A stretch of 64,000 nucleotides of DNA from Carex sylvatica (taxonomy: Eukaryota > Streptophyta > Magnoliopsida > Poales > Cyperaceae): assembly GCA_964058845.1 (NCBI GenBank), contig CAXKVR010000497.1, forward strand, positions 20,302 to 84,301. The letters run 5' to 3'. Position 1 is the stretch's first letter; each line of letters starts with the position of its first letter. The notes beneath the pieces were generated by a model. It saw nothing but the letters and a program-made list of their open reading frames with translations. It was not told the DNA's origin and did not search any database. Made by a program: the position numbers and the translations under genes. Below, piece by piece: positions 1-11,700 of the stretch.

Positions 1-542
1 ACATATTAAAAACTAAATAAGTGACATCTAAGTACTACTATATTTTTTCCAACTTTCTTCATAAATGTTGAAAAGAGGCAGAGAGCCAAATTAGTGCTAC
101 TGTGCCGGTGATTCAATTGAGACCATCCGATCTACTTCTGCACGAATATTGAAGTGCCCCATGTATTCCACTTCGGACCGGACTGGTCTGCATTATGAAA
201 TCCAAATCTGCTTCTTTTCTTGAGAAAAGAGAAAATGAGCACTCTCTTTTTTTCTTTAGAGGTTTACATAGATGAATCAGGTGCTTATATAGATCAACTA
301 AGTGTTTGTATAGAAGATTTAGACCGCTGCTCTTCAATAATCTCAGTGGACCTCACCTTCTTAGCATAGCGGACTCCATTTTCTACTGCTTTTGAAGAAA
401 GAGATAGAGAGAAGAGGAGAAGAGGAGAGTCCTATTCTCAAAAATAGAAGAAGATTTTAGATTCCCAGATTATGATCAGACGGCCCTGATCAAAACTCAA
501 AATTTGAGTTACTTCATGGCACAGCAAGGGCTGCAGTGACAT
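1..542. other. Intergenic, no gene seen
   Basis: No coding exon, RNA gene or clear repeat is visible. A purine-rich stretch around 400-430 is low complexity. The segment ends at the 8-bp target-site duplication of the hAT-like element that begins at 551. Confidence 0.5.
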
Positions 543-749
543 GTGCTGGTTAGGGCTGCTAATGAGTCGAGCCGACTCGCGAATCAATGAGCTGAGCAGT
601 TCAATATTTCATAACGAATCGGATTCGAAATTAAAAAAGCTCAAATTCGACTCGGCTCGATTTTGAAAAAGCTCGGCTCATGTAAACACTTGGCTCGACT
701 CAGCTCGGCTCGCGAGCTGGCTGCTCATATTTTTACTTATTTTGCTTGG

Positions 750-3529
750 TGTCACATCCCGCGGCCACGGATCGCGACAGTCCCCCGCCGTAAGCATACA
801 ACTCCGTGTATGCTTACAAGGCAATTTAAAATACATTCAGAAGTTCACAACAAAATAATATAAAAACTAGTTCATAAATATAAATTCTGAGTACACAGTC
901 TGGTCAGAGTTTAATACATCAAAAATATTTCATCCGGATACTAACCATAAGGCCTACCCTAAAGCTATACAACAAAAAATATATAAATATCTAGAGTCAT
1001 TTAAGGGTATACTACCAAAGGCCTACTACTCGCATGCCTCCCCAGAATCAGTCGCACTAGAACTTGTAAAATATCCCGAAGGGTGGGGGTGAGAATAAAT
1101 TCTCAGTGCGAATTTTTCACAGTTAGATTATTGAACTTGTAATCAAACTCCATATTCAAAAATGAAACTCATACAATAGCAATTCAAACATATACATATT
1201 CATAATTTAAAGGGATGCATATTCTCGACAATAATTTATCAAATGACTCACAAATCAAATGAATCACAGTTAACTGAATTTTCAAGATGAAGTTCAAACA
1301 AACACATACTTGGCTTAACTCATGCTATTAGGGCTTGTAGTAACTACAGATATTTTTTCGAGCTGGACCCTTTATTTGACTCTTGTCTGTAGGGTTACTA
1401 ATACTTACAGACGTTCCACCGAGCTGGACCAGTTATCTGACACCCATCTGTAATTGCTAGGCTTAACAATTTTCTAAGGTCTGGTTCAAATCATATAAAG
1501 ATTCACTTTGAAATCATTCCAATTATCGTAATATTTAATTAACCGTCCAAACGCATTGACACGTAGGAAAATGCCACCGAGCCACAGACGTTACATTTGT
1601 CACCCACGATTTCAATCCACATATCAATATAATCACTCACTCCTCGTCCCAACCGGTACTGAAAAAACTGAGGGCCATTCACCTAAAGCGCTAGAAGGAT
1701 CCCGGACTCAAAGTCAGCTATACAACTCAACTTTGCAAATTCGTTGGATCCAAGTCAGCTATACAGCTCAACTTCGTAAATCCGTTCACATACACATTCT
1801 CAATCAGCAATTCATGGTGACTCTCAACCATAATCAAATCATAACAGATAGACACAACTGATAACCATACAAGCATGCAAATCATTCAAGTCAAGTTAAT
1901 TCGAGTTTAATTTGATTGGGCTATGCAAATGATTTACGCAATTCAGTGATGCAACAATCAGACATTCAATATGACAAACGAATAAAGCATTTAATTCCTA
2001 GAAATGAAATATCAAACAATTCCAAAAATTCCGCACCTGTTTATGACGAGCGTATTGCGTAATTACGGATCAGACGTTTCGAACTGTCCTGCGAATTCCT
2101 GCTCGATCGAGCCTACACCTATATTACATGTCTACTTGGTTTAATCGTGGTTCAACGATCGAGATACTTACTCGAGCTCATTAATGACTTATATATTCCT
2201 TAACCAATTTCTATGCTTTGGTATCAGTTCTTTTGATTCCTTGTTTCTTACTAAGAATCTCTAAAACTCACACACTTTACATCTGGGTCCTCTAAACTAT
2301 ACACAATTCCAATTAGGTCCATTTGTAGGTATACCAATTTACCATATCACTACTTTGGTTCTCGTAACAATTCAATTTTTCCGATTAATTAAATCCTAAT
2401 TTGGTCGAAACCGAGATAAATTTCTAGGTTTGCGAGATTAATAGGTTGGATTGGACTAAACAATTCACAATTATTCTCAAAATTTGGATTTGGTACAAAA
2501 TCCTAAAAATAAAAATCCAAAATTGAGATGAAATCGAGAAAATAATCGACAAATAACCAACAAGGAAGCTCAAAGGAGAGGGATTACTCGTAATTGGTGC
2601 ACCAATTTTGGATTTAAACAAGAACCATAACAATGGCAAAATTTTGGGTTTTGAGAGAAGAGAAATGAGTACCAATGGGAGAGCTAGGAGAGATCTTCCG
2701 CCAGTTTTTCGCTTCTACCTTCGATTTCCCGAAAGTTTCGGTGGTTTGAGAGGGAGAGGGAGCTCTCTCTCTCTCTTTTTCTTCTTCCTTTGGCGGAACA
2801 CACACAAGCACAGGGGAGGGGACATAGGGAAAATAGAGAATGAGAAAAAGAAAATCTGGAATTTTATTAAAAGACCCTCTGAGTGCGGACGCACTTAATT
2901 TCAGTGCGGGTCGGCCACCCACACTCAACATTGGGCAGAATTTCAGCAGCGTAGAAAACACAGAAAATACACGAGTGCAGACGCACTCATATCCAGTGCG
3001 GGTCAGTCACCCGCACTCAGCAATTAGTTGAATTTTCATCAAATTAGCATTGAACAAGAAAAAGTACGAGGCTAATGAGTCCGCATTTAAATCCAGTGCG
3101 GGTCAGTCACCCGCACTCAGCACTTGAGGCAGATTTTGAGAAATTCATGTCAACACAGAAATTTCATGAGTGCGGACGCACTCGTATAAATTCAAAAATT
3201 AACAAAAAGAAAACTGGAGTCAGTGCGGATTATCCATCCGCACTCACCACTAGTGCGGATGCACTAGAAGAATTTCATAAAACTAATTAAGGAAAAACAG
3301 GAGCCAGTGCGGATTGGTCATCCACACTCACCACCAGTGCAGACGCACTGAATCTATAGATTGTCAGTTCGATTTTTAGCAAACTTGAGACGTATTTTAA
3401 AGTCAACATCAGACTTGCTTATCTAGAAAAATATTATTTTAAATTTAAATTTATATTTTGTCAGCACAATTTTCAATTCTTATTTTTAAAACATTTAAAA
3501 ACTAATTATTAAAATTGCGTAACGTAACA
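750..3529. mobile_element. Solo LTR of an LTR retrotransposon (2.78 kb)
   Basis: It begins TGTCACATCCCGCGG and ends GCGTAACGTAACA, so it has TG...CA ends. The exact 5-bp duplication CTTGG sits at 745-749 and 3530-3534. No gag or pol coding, primer-binding site or second LTR is present, so this is a solo LTR left by LTR-LTR recombination. The length and TGTCAC end suit a Ty3/gypsy family, but orientation and family are inferred. Small open frames inside it are spurious. Confidence 0.82.
2878..3352. repeat. Degenerate tandem repeats inside the solo LTR
   Basis: About six degenerate units built from AGTGCGGACGCACT, CCAGTGCGGGTCAGTCACC and CGCACTCAGCA recur roughly every 50-100 bp. GTGCGGACGCAC-type motifs are self-complementary, so each unit could fold into a short hairpin. 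The array lies wholly within the LTR. Confidence 0.75.
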
Positions 3530-4448
3530 CTTGGTACTGCTTTCCCTATGCATATCCAGCTACCGATGCGCCATTTTTGGGGGCGAATTTCCTTTCGTTC
3601 TTCATCGCTTTTTTAAATTTGTTTAGCTCATTGTTGGTTTCAATCTATAAATTCTTACCCTTAGAATCTAGATATTATAAATCATGATTGCAAGTTGCAA
3701 TGATAATAATTGAATTGTTGTTTGAGCCAATTTAAAGGTGCCATAAAAGAAAATACAAACTATGCAATCTGTGTCATATCAAATATTATGTCACAGTAAT
3801 ATAATTTCATTTTATAAAGTGAGCCAAAAGGTAGAAATATTTATCAAAATTATATATATATATATATAAGTAATATGCCTACTAATTTTTAATTAAATAA
3901 TAAAACCTGATTAACACCTAGATTCAAATTTCAAATAATTTTTTCAATTTTCAAATTTCATAATTTTTCAAATATTTTTGTTTATAACTTGGTAGCCTCT
4001 ACTAATATTTTAAGAAAAAAAATTTGTTTATATATTTTTTATACTTATAATTTTATGTACTTCAAAATCGAAAATAAAAGCAGACGCGCTAGAAAAATAT
4101 GTGGTAATTTTATATAGTAATTATACGAGTCAAGCTCAAGCATCAAGCCACCAAAAGGCCTAGAATAAGACATGAAGAATATGTATCTGTAGTAGGACAG
4201 TAGATGTACTGAGTGCATGAGGGAAATAAGTAAAAATATGAGTCGGTTCGCGAGCTGAAGTAAAAATATGAGTCGGCTCGCGAGCTTGTGAGTCAAGTCG
4301 AATCGAGTTAAGTGTTTATATGAGTCAAGCTGATTCGAGTTTTTTTCTTTCAAAAGTGAGTCGAATTAGAACCGAATCATTTTGTTTTTCTCATTAAGTC
4401 GAGCCGAATTTGAATCGAACCTTAATCATTAACAGCCCTAGTGCTGGT

Positions 4449-6100
4449 ACAGACCAATAAATGTCAAAGGTTATGATCCGGACTCTTCCCACTTACAGGT
4501 ATTTTCGTAGTATTGTTTATAAACAAGCAAGGATCATGCATTCACGTGCCATAGCGGTATTAGTATATATTAAGGTACTAAATAACGATTATAGTACTAT
4601 AGTTTTTAAAATCTGGAAAAGTTATAGCGTAACTGTAGCTACTTATTTATAATTATTATAAAAAAAAATAATTAATAGCGTTATAAGAGTTTTAAAAAAT
4701 TACAGCGCAGCTATTGCGAAACTATAACCAGTTATTTAGAACTTTTGATATATATTCAATTCCTAATTTTAAATTATATTTTGCTGCCGAGGTCGCAGTC
4801 AAAGATTGCAATCATGCTGTTGTCTGCTACGCACACATTATAATTGGATGCATTTTCCTCGCTCGATTTATAAAAGGGAATGTAGTTCTCAATTTATAAA
4901 AGGGTTTTTAATTGATTTTACTATGCTTGCATCAACCCATAGTTAAGTTATTTTTTTAGAAAAAAAGAAAAAGAAATATGTATAATTTATCAACTTTTCT
5001 TCGAATAAAGAAGTTAATTTAGGGGTTGTGCCTAAATAGTTAACTAACACAAGCAAATATGTTACCTATACATTTGGTATACTATTTATATCATACAATT
5101 AAATTATTATCATATCATCTTAATTATATTTTAATTCAAAGTTCCAGATGTCAGCAGTTATTTTCCAATTACTAATTTATTACTATAAAATATCCAAAAA
5201 AAAAAAAAAAAACATGTAATTGAGAGATGTCTTTCACAAACATGTTCTAAACGCCTTAAAAAAAGCCATGAAAATTGTATTTTTCCAGCTCTATATATAT
5301 GTTACCTATGCACTTTAATTGCCCATTAAAGTATTCTTTTGGCAAGCAGAGGTATATAATTAGGGGTGGCAAAAAAACTCGTGGCTTGATCGTGATTCGT
5401 ATCTGATTCGTTTGCTAACAGTTCACTTTTATTGGATTGAGCTGTTAACAAGTTAGTTCGTCACTAGCTCAGTTTAGAATTAACAAGTTCAAGCTGAGAT
5501 TTAGCTTGCAAGGCATCAATTTGTGAATTTGTATGAATTTGTGTGCATTTTTTATTGTCCAGTTCGGTCTAACTCGGTTCAGTTCAGACCCCTAAAGTCA
5601 GCTCACCTAACTCGTTGCCACATTGATATTTATAATAAAAAATTATTGTACTATGCTAGCGATGCTGCCAAGTGTAAACTGACACAAGCAAGTTGGCACT
5701 TATGACACATAAATTGGATAGTTATGTTTTTGAATTTGACGCTGCAACCAACATTTAATTAAGTGGATGAAGAATGGACATCGCCACTTTTAGATTGCAG
5801 TTGCATTTTGTACTTATTGGCTTATTGCTACCTACTTACCTAGAAACTATGTTTTTGTTTTTGTTTTTTTAGTCAATAGCTTCCTTTTCATGGTAGGTAA
5901 TCTCAGTAGCTGAACTACAAAATTTATATTGTAGACGTTAAAACGTAAAATGTAAAAATATTTAACGTGGTAAGTAAGATTTGAATTGAAGTTTTCACAG
6001 CTGTAGTGTGGAATTCTAACCAATATGCTGTATACATTTGATATTTATTGAACTATATAGAAACATAAAAGGAAATAAACTTCAATTAAGTTTTAATCAT
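4449..6100. other. AT-rich intergenic DNA with repeat scraps
   Basis: No gene is visible. Around 5365-5610 there is a hAT-like remnant starting TAGGGGTGGCAAAA and holding the GTTCGGTCTAACTCGGTTC-type motif common in other hAT MITEs of this window. A poly-A tract lies near 5200. Confidence 0.5.
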
Positions 6101-6103
6101 ATA

Positions 6104-6510
6104 GAGTTTGGCTAGTATAACATCAGTGTCATTTCAGCCTATATAACACCAACTCTAAAACCTATCAAATCGACTTTGAACGACTAATTCAAACTGTTCA
6201 AACCAATTTACATTATGTGTGATGCGTTTACATACAATTTTTTTATATATTCGAGTTATTTTAATATCAAATCAAGCGGTAAAAATATTAAAAAATTAAT
6301 GTATTAAAATTAACTTAAAAACTCACATATTTGACCGCTTGACCTAATACTAAATAAATTCGAAAAATTATAAATTTTGCATGTAAATGCACAACTAATG
6401 AAGTAGATCGATTTGAACAGTTTGGATTTACCGTTTGAAGTCGATTTGATAAATTTTAGAGTTGGTGTTATATAAGTTGAAATGACACTGATGTTATACT
6501 AGTCAAACTC
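6104..6510. mobile_element. Mutator-like foldback MITE, family A, copy 1
   Basis: A 407-bp near-palindrome. It starts GAGTTTGGCTAGTATAACATC and ends with the complementary GATGTTATACTAGTCAAACTC. The interior carries the family-A core AAATCGACTTTGAACGAC and CAAGCGGT also seen at 26960-27378 and 50835-51256. The flanks TTTAATCATATA and TTTAATATA look like a decayed target duplication. Confidence 0.7.
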
Positions 6511-6540
6511 TTTAATATATCTATAGGAATCAATAACCGA

Positions 6541-6711
6541 GTGTGTATCCTCTGAAATATCTCATATTTTGCGTGACCGACGTGTCCGTACCTATTCGGG
6601 GATAGCGAAGGGGCCATTATTATTTGAGCTTTGAGATCCGTGCCTATTTGAACGGTTGATATTTTTAAAAAATTCACGCAAAATATGAGATATCTCAGAG
6701 GATGTGAATTC
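6541..6711. mobile_element. Small MITE, CCTCTGAGATATCTC family, copy 1
   Basis: Inverted arms GTATCCTCTGAAATATCTCA and TGAGATATCTCAGAGGATG enclose about 100 bp. The same terminal arms occur at 15652-15826, just upstream of the first LACS gene. No coding capacity. Confidence 0.65.
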
Positions 6712-6736
6712 TAAATAAGCACCCTTTCGATTTCAT

Positions 6737-6971
6737 AGGGTACCTTTGGGTGACACAGAAATAGCGCTAACTCAGGAATAACTGTTATTTTTGACGAGCT
6801 ATTCTCAACACAATACGTTTGAGTGAAAAAAAAATGCTATTCTCAACAAAGGAATAACTCAGATTAACTGCTATTTCGCTATTTTTATGAAATATTGAGT
6901 TAGCAGCTATTTTGAACCTAAAAATAACTGCTATTCTGAGCTATTCCTTAATTCATCCAAACGCACTCTAA
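6737..6971. mobile_element. Small TIR element with a GCGTTTGGATGAAT-type end
   Basis: The right end, read in reverse complement, is TTAGAGTGCGTTTGGATGAA. The left end GGGTACCTTTGGGTGACACAG is its diverged counterpart. The interior is rich in AATAGC/GCTATT. The element at 60431-61479 has the same kind of right terminus. No clear target duplication found. Confidence 0.5.
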
Positions 6972-7170
6972 GATTCGCCCATCGATGAACTGAGATCACA
7001 AGTAGTATGCTAGCAAAAAATTTGGATCCAGTGCAATACCTGGCTGTGTAGAATGAGATCTGACTTATTCATTTTAATCTGACACGAATCACAAAGCAAA
7101 ACTCTTTATGTTCTGAATAGATACCAAATTAATTTTGAGGGAAATAAATCTGCTATGATTCCAATGGAAC

Positions 7171-7324
7171 AACAGGGTCTGTTATTCCGATCTCAACCAT
7201 TCAACATTTTTCATGTACAAATCTCAATGAAGAAATTTCCATGCATGAATCTCAATGAAAAAACTTTTTCACACACAAATTTCAACGAAGTTGAATGGTT
7301 GAGATCGGAATAACAGACCCTGTT
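7171..7324. mobile_element. 154-bp MITE with perfect inverted ends
   Basis: AACAGGGTCTGTTATTCCGA at the left is matched exactly by its reverse complement at the right, and the perfect arms run on to about 34 bp. The interior repeats AAATCTCAATGAA. No open frame; superfamily not assigned. Confidence 0.65.
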
Positions 7325-7435
7325 ATAGTCCAACAAATTATGTACTGTTATAGTTCAACAAATTATGTACTGTTGGGAGAACCAGCTCTTGATCTAGTGC
7401 TTTTAAGCTAGTGAGTTGGCTCGCTGAATCTGATT

Positions 7436-8059
7436 GGACCTTATTTTTAAAAAAAAAAAATCTATAAATTTTTTGGACTGAGTAGGACCAAACTTGATAC
7501 TAAAAAATGCACACAAATTCATACAAATTCACAAATTGATATCTAGCCGAGCTAGCTCGTGCTCGTGAACTGACAAGCGAGCTAGGTCCCAGCTTGAACT
7601 CATTAATTCTGGATCGAGTTAGGACCCAGTTCGGTCTAGTAACGAACGAGCTATTAGCGAGCGAGTCAATTGCGAGTCACGATCGAACCACAAGCCATGA
7701 GCTTTTTTGCCAGCCTTACTCATGAAGTAGATCGGTTTCAATTGGGTTGCAAACGAATCGAACCAAATCGAACTTAACCCAGATTGAGTTTGAGTTTGAA
7801 CCAATTTCAACCGAATTGGTTCGAAATTAAAGCAGAGTTTCGAACTGAAAAAAGAGTTCGAGTTTAATTCAGTGCGATTCAAACTAGTTTCGAACTAAAC
7901 TGATTTGAAACTGAAGCAAGATTTAGAACTAAAAAGAAAAGTTTCGAATTCAATTCAAACCAATTTCGAACCGAACTGATTTGATTCATTTTGAACCGAA
8001 TTTTTTTTTTGAACCGCACTCAAACGAATTATGAAATACGAGCTTTTTGTGCACCCCTA
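7436..8059. repeat. hAT-like repeat rich in GGTTCGAAA motifs
   Basis: The segment is dominated by GAACCGAATTGGTTCGAAA-like repeats and ends TTTTTGTGCACCCCTA, the terminus of the hAT MITE group seen intact at 51325-51749. The left boundary is unclear and no target duplication was found. The minus-strand open frame inside it is a repeat artefact. Confidence 0.5.
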
Positions 8060-8284
8060 GTTTCAACATGAGTTTACGAACACCCTGGTTCTACTCGTTA
8101 TTTAAAATTAGTCTAACTAGATAAACAAGCAAGACATGAGTAATAATGTTTAGATTGGCTGGAAAAACATAAAATTCTTTTCGACTTTGGTAATAAGTTA
8201 TGGTTGGAAAATAGAAAAATAATTAAAGTTCTCATGCGCACATGTAATTTTTATTGAAGTGTATAGCGCCCTATTAAGTATTAA

Positions 8285-8411
8285 TGAGGTATCGGGGATA
8301 TTATATTTTAACGTAACAGTTTTGGCTTCATGCAGCTCACAAACCATGTGCGGCACTGGTTTGGTTCTATAATCTATGCGCTGCAAACTGCTTTTCTAAA
8401 ATCTATAGCCT
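8285..8411. mobile_element. Decayed relative of the small MITE inside the LINE
   Basis: It contains AGTTTTGGCTTCATGCAGCT and, further on, ATGCGCTGCAAACTGC, matching the arms and loop of the 122-bp element at 33623-33744. The right arm has diverged. Boundaries are approximate. Confidence 0.45.
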
Positions 8412-8770
8412 TAAATGGTGATACACTTACCGCGGTAGATCGATGAAACATTGTACTAGGTTGGTATGGAAACATTCAATGCATTGGCATCAGCAACTGC
8501 TACAGCTTTCTAAATTACTGTGGAATCACTTTGTTATTCATTATAAAAGGATGAGGGTCAAAAGCCCCCAAATTTTTATCTATGAATCACTATTGCATCT
8601 CTGAGAATCCAATAGACAGAAAGTACTAAGTGCTCCAATCTATCATAATACAACACCTAGATACATTTGTATGAAACTCCAAAATTTTACAGGTGACAGT
8701 TGCATGGTAGTGGATGATAGATAGTAACAAAAGTAAAAACAGTACTAAATCTTCAATTGAAAGCTGGCAC

Positions 8771-11700
8771 TCATTTGTTACTCTGGTAAAGTCCATTGAT
8801 GATATCCTGCCAAAAATCAGAGAGAAACAAATTAAAATGCTTAACAATTAGATTCTAGAAGCAACTTTGTCATTATGCTGCCAGGAATAGTGCTCTTAAT
8901 ACCTGATAATATTTTAAAAGTTGAGGCCGTTTCTTTTTGTATGTTGGTGTCAGCAGGTCACGCTCCAGATCAAATGGCACCGGATCAAGATGGATTGTTT
9001 TTATGACCTCAAAACCTTTCAACTGTGCCAACAGCATCAAACAAACAATAGTATAAAGTTATTAACAAAACATAATGCAATGGTACAAATTTTATCATTC
9101 ATTATTTCTTGAAGGACATGTACTGTTAATACATTCCAAGCTCACCATAAATTTCATGATTAGAAAATGTCTAAAAGATTTATGCCAAATATTCTACCAA
9201 ATACGAGAAATGAAAGGAGATACTTCCATATATTTTGACTAAAATGAAATACTTTTTTTTTTTCTGCAAGTGCTAGCTGACTTTGTGTGTTTATGCCTTT
9301 TTTGGTGATCCAGCATAAGCTACAAGGGTAATTACTGAATGCCAATAGGAATTTAAAAAAAATAAAATACCTTCTTTTCTTTAGCAAAAGATTTTATTTG
9401 GCCTAAGATGTACTCTTTGACTTCAGGATTTTCGCAAAGTGCCTTGACATCACCAGTTATCCCATTTGACTGGGCCCAATTTTCTATGGCTTGCATATTT
9501 GGATTGATCATGGCAACAAGAAATGACTCGAAGCTATTTCCATAGACCCAAATCTAAATAGAAAAAGTAATTTGATTATGAGAAAAATTGTTATAAAAAA
9601 AGAATTACGTCATGATGTTATGCCAAAAATAAAGACAAAAAATAAGAGGTTTTTATTAACATAGGTAAATCTTCTTTTTTCACAAAATGCAAATGTGCAA
9701 AAAGAAGATTACTTCAGTGAAGATGTGAATTCTACAGACATAATAAAAAAAAAAATGAAGATGTACCGAATCGATTTCGGGAAGGTTGCCATAAATGTTC
9801 TCCAAATTTTCAACAGCAACATACTCTCCTTGGGATAATTTGAATATGTTTTTCTTTCTGTCAATAATTTTCATAGCCCCATCAGGCTGCCATTCGCCAA
9901 TATCACCTAAAATCACACGAACAAAGATGTTTATGGCTCCAATGTCAAGATAATCATAGCGTATAATTTTCTATTGTTTCAATATTATTTGTTTTTCCTT
10001 TTTATTTTTATCGTGTACAAGAGAACAGAGATGAAAATAAGGACATAGGCCAGTAAAACAGCACCAATCTGTTAATTACAAAAAGGAACACACCAGTGTG
10101 AAACCAGCCGTCGACGAGGACCTCCTGGGTGAGGTCATCCCGCTTGTAGTACCCTGAGAAGAGGCTCTCTCCACATATACAAACCTCACCTCGTGGGATG
10201 GTGCCGAGCGCATCGTAACCCATCTCAGGAACTGACTCAAGCCGCACATCGATGTTCGGCACTGGTGGGCCCACGGTACCCAGCATCGCTATCTCGTTTG
10301 GCAGCGACACCATTGTCGCCGCACATGTCTCTGTCAAACCTGAATAAGATGTAGCAAGATGTCAGAAGGCAGCAGCAAGTAATATTTTGCCAACCATAGT
10401 TTTTCCTGGTGTAAGTGAGCTTATCCTAAAAAAATACATACCATAACCTTGAAGAACGTGGGCACATGTCACCACACGCATGAACTCTTCCACGTGCTTA
10501 GCGAGAGGAGCTGCACCAGAGAGAATAACCCGTACTCTCCCACCTAACCCTTGTTTAACCTAGTATCATAATAAGGACATTATAACAATAAAAACAGAAA
10601 CCAGATAAAAGAAAGACAATGATGGAATAGAGTTAAAGAAAGCTAATTCCCAAAAAAATTACCTGAGAAAAGACAAACTTGTCAAATACAAAACCTGCAT
10701 TCTCGTGTTTGACTCCATTAAAAATATTTCTTTTTTTACTGGAAGTTAAAAGAAAAGGAAAGAAAAAGAAAAAACAATTAATTTCGCAAACACAATTAAT
10801 AAACAAAAGATTGGCATTGTTCTGTTTATTAGAGGTGCTCGTGTATGGCAGACTTGAATGAGATACAGCTGAAAACTTTAATGTTTCTATTTATATTCAT
10901 TCGTTTGGATTTCTCCTGGTTTAAATTTATAATAATAAAATGTTTCTACCAGAATCTTTTTATTTTTCATATCCAGAAATCAGGAAATCAAAGATTATAC
11001 AAATACTTACTAGTTATAACCAATACCAAAAAAAGTCTTCTTCAGGAAACCCCCGGCAGAGATCTTCGCTTGCAAACCTAAAAGGTAGGTCCCAGTGACC
11101 AAATTAAGTAAAAAAATTGTTCGCAAACAAGATTGAAAATTCTTTGCTAGTCTATTAACAAAAAGTCAGAAAGGCATCACAAAACCTGAATAGATGCGAT
11201 CCAATACACGGGGAACAGCGCAGAAAATTGTGGGTTTTAGCACCCCCATATCTTCAACTAATCCTTTAACATCCTGTCAAAACTACAAGTTTAGATAGAA
11301 TTAAAGTAATTTAAAGTATAGCTGAAGTAATAAAAATTATAACAGGATATCCTATAAACATTATAATTACAATTAAGGTAGCAAGATGATATGCATGAAC
11401 TAACTAATTTAAAGGACCTTTTATGCGAAAGTGAAGAAAAGAAAATTGATCTTTTGTATTTGCCAAAAGCCAGTATGAAGTTTTACTGGTTGTGAATCAG
11501 CTACAATACACCTTGCTTATTCCGAAAGGTGCTTCCCTAAATCCTAATACAGTAATGCTCAAACCCCAAAAGGAAGGTAAAGATTGAAATAAAATGGGTA
11601 GCAGGCTATAGCAACAATATTATTTCCATTTTTGGTCTGATCCCAATAGGATGACCAACAACACGTGTACATGCCAGTAAAAATGCATTAAAACATGAGA

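Larger units (their letters stand above)
551..4440. mobile_element. hAT-like non-autonomous element interrupted by a solo LTR
   Basis: The termini are TAGGGCTGCTAATGAG on the left and ATTAACAGCCCTA on the right. An exact 8-bp duplication GTGCTGGT flanks it (543-550 and 4441-4448), the size typical of hAT transposons. The outer parts (551-720 and about 4090-4440) are diverged repeats of GAGTCGAGCCGACTCG-like motifs. No transposase is seen. Removing the nested LTR and one copy of its duplication leaves about 1.1 kb. A related, truncated copy lies at 57845-58013. Confidence 0.8.

Noticed and set aside
1556..3290. Several 60-115-codon open frames in the first 3.5 kb
   Set aside because: All lie within the solo LTR or its tandem repeats and have no recognisable domain or splice context.
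7619..7882. Minus-strand open frame MNRTELNSNSFF
   Set aside because: Product of the GGTTCGAAA repeat; no gene features.
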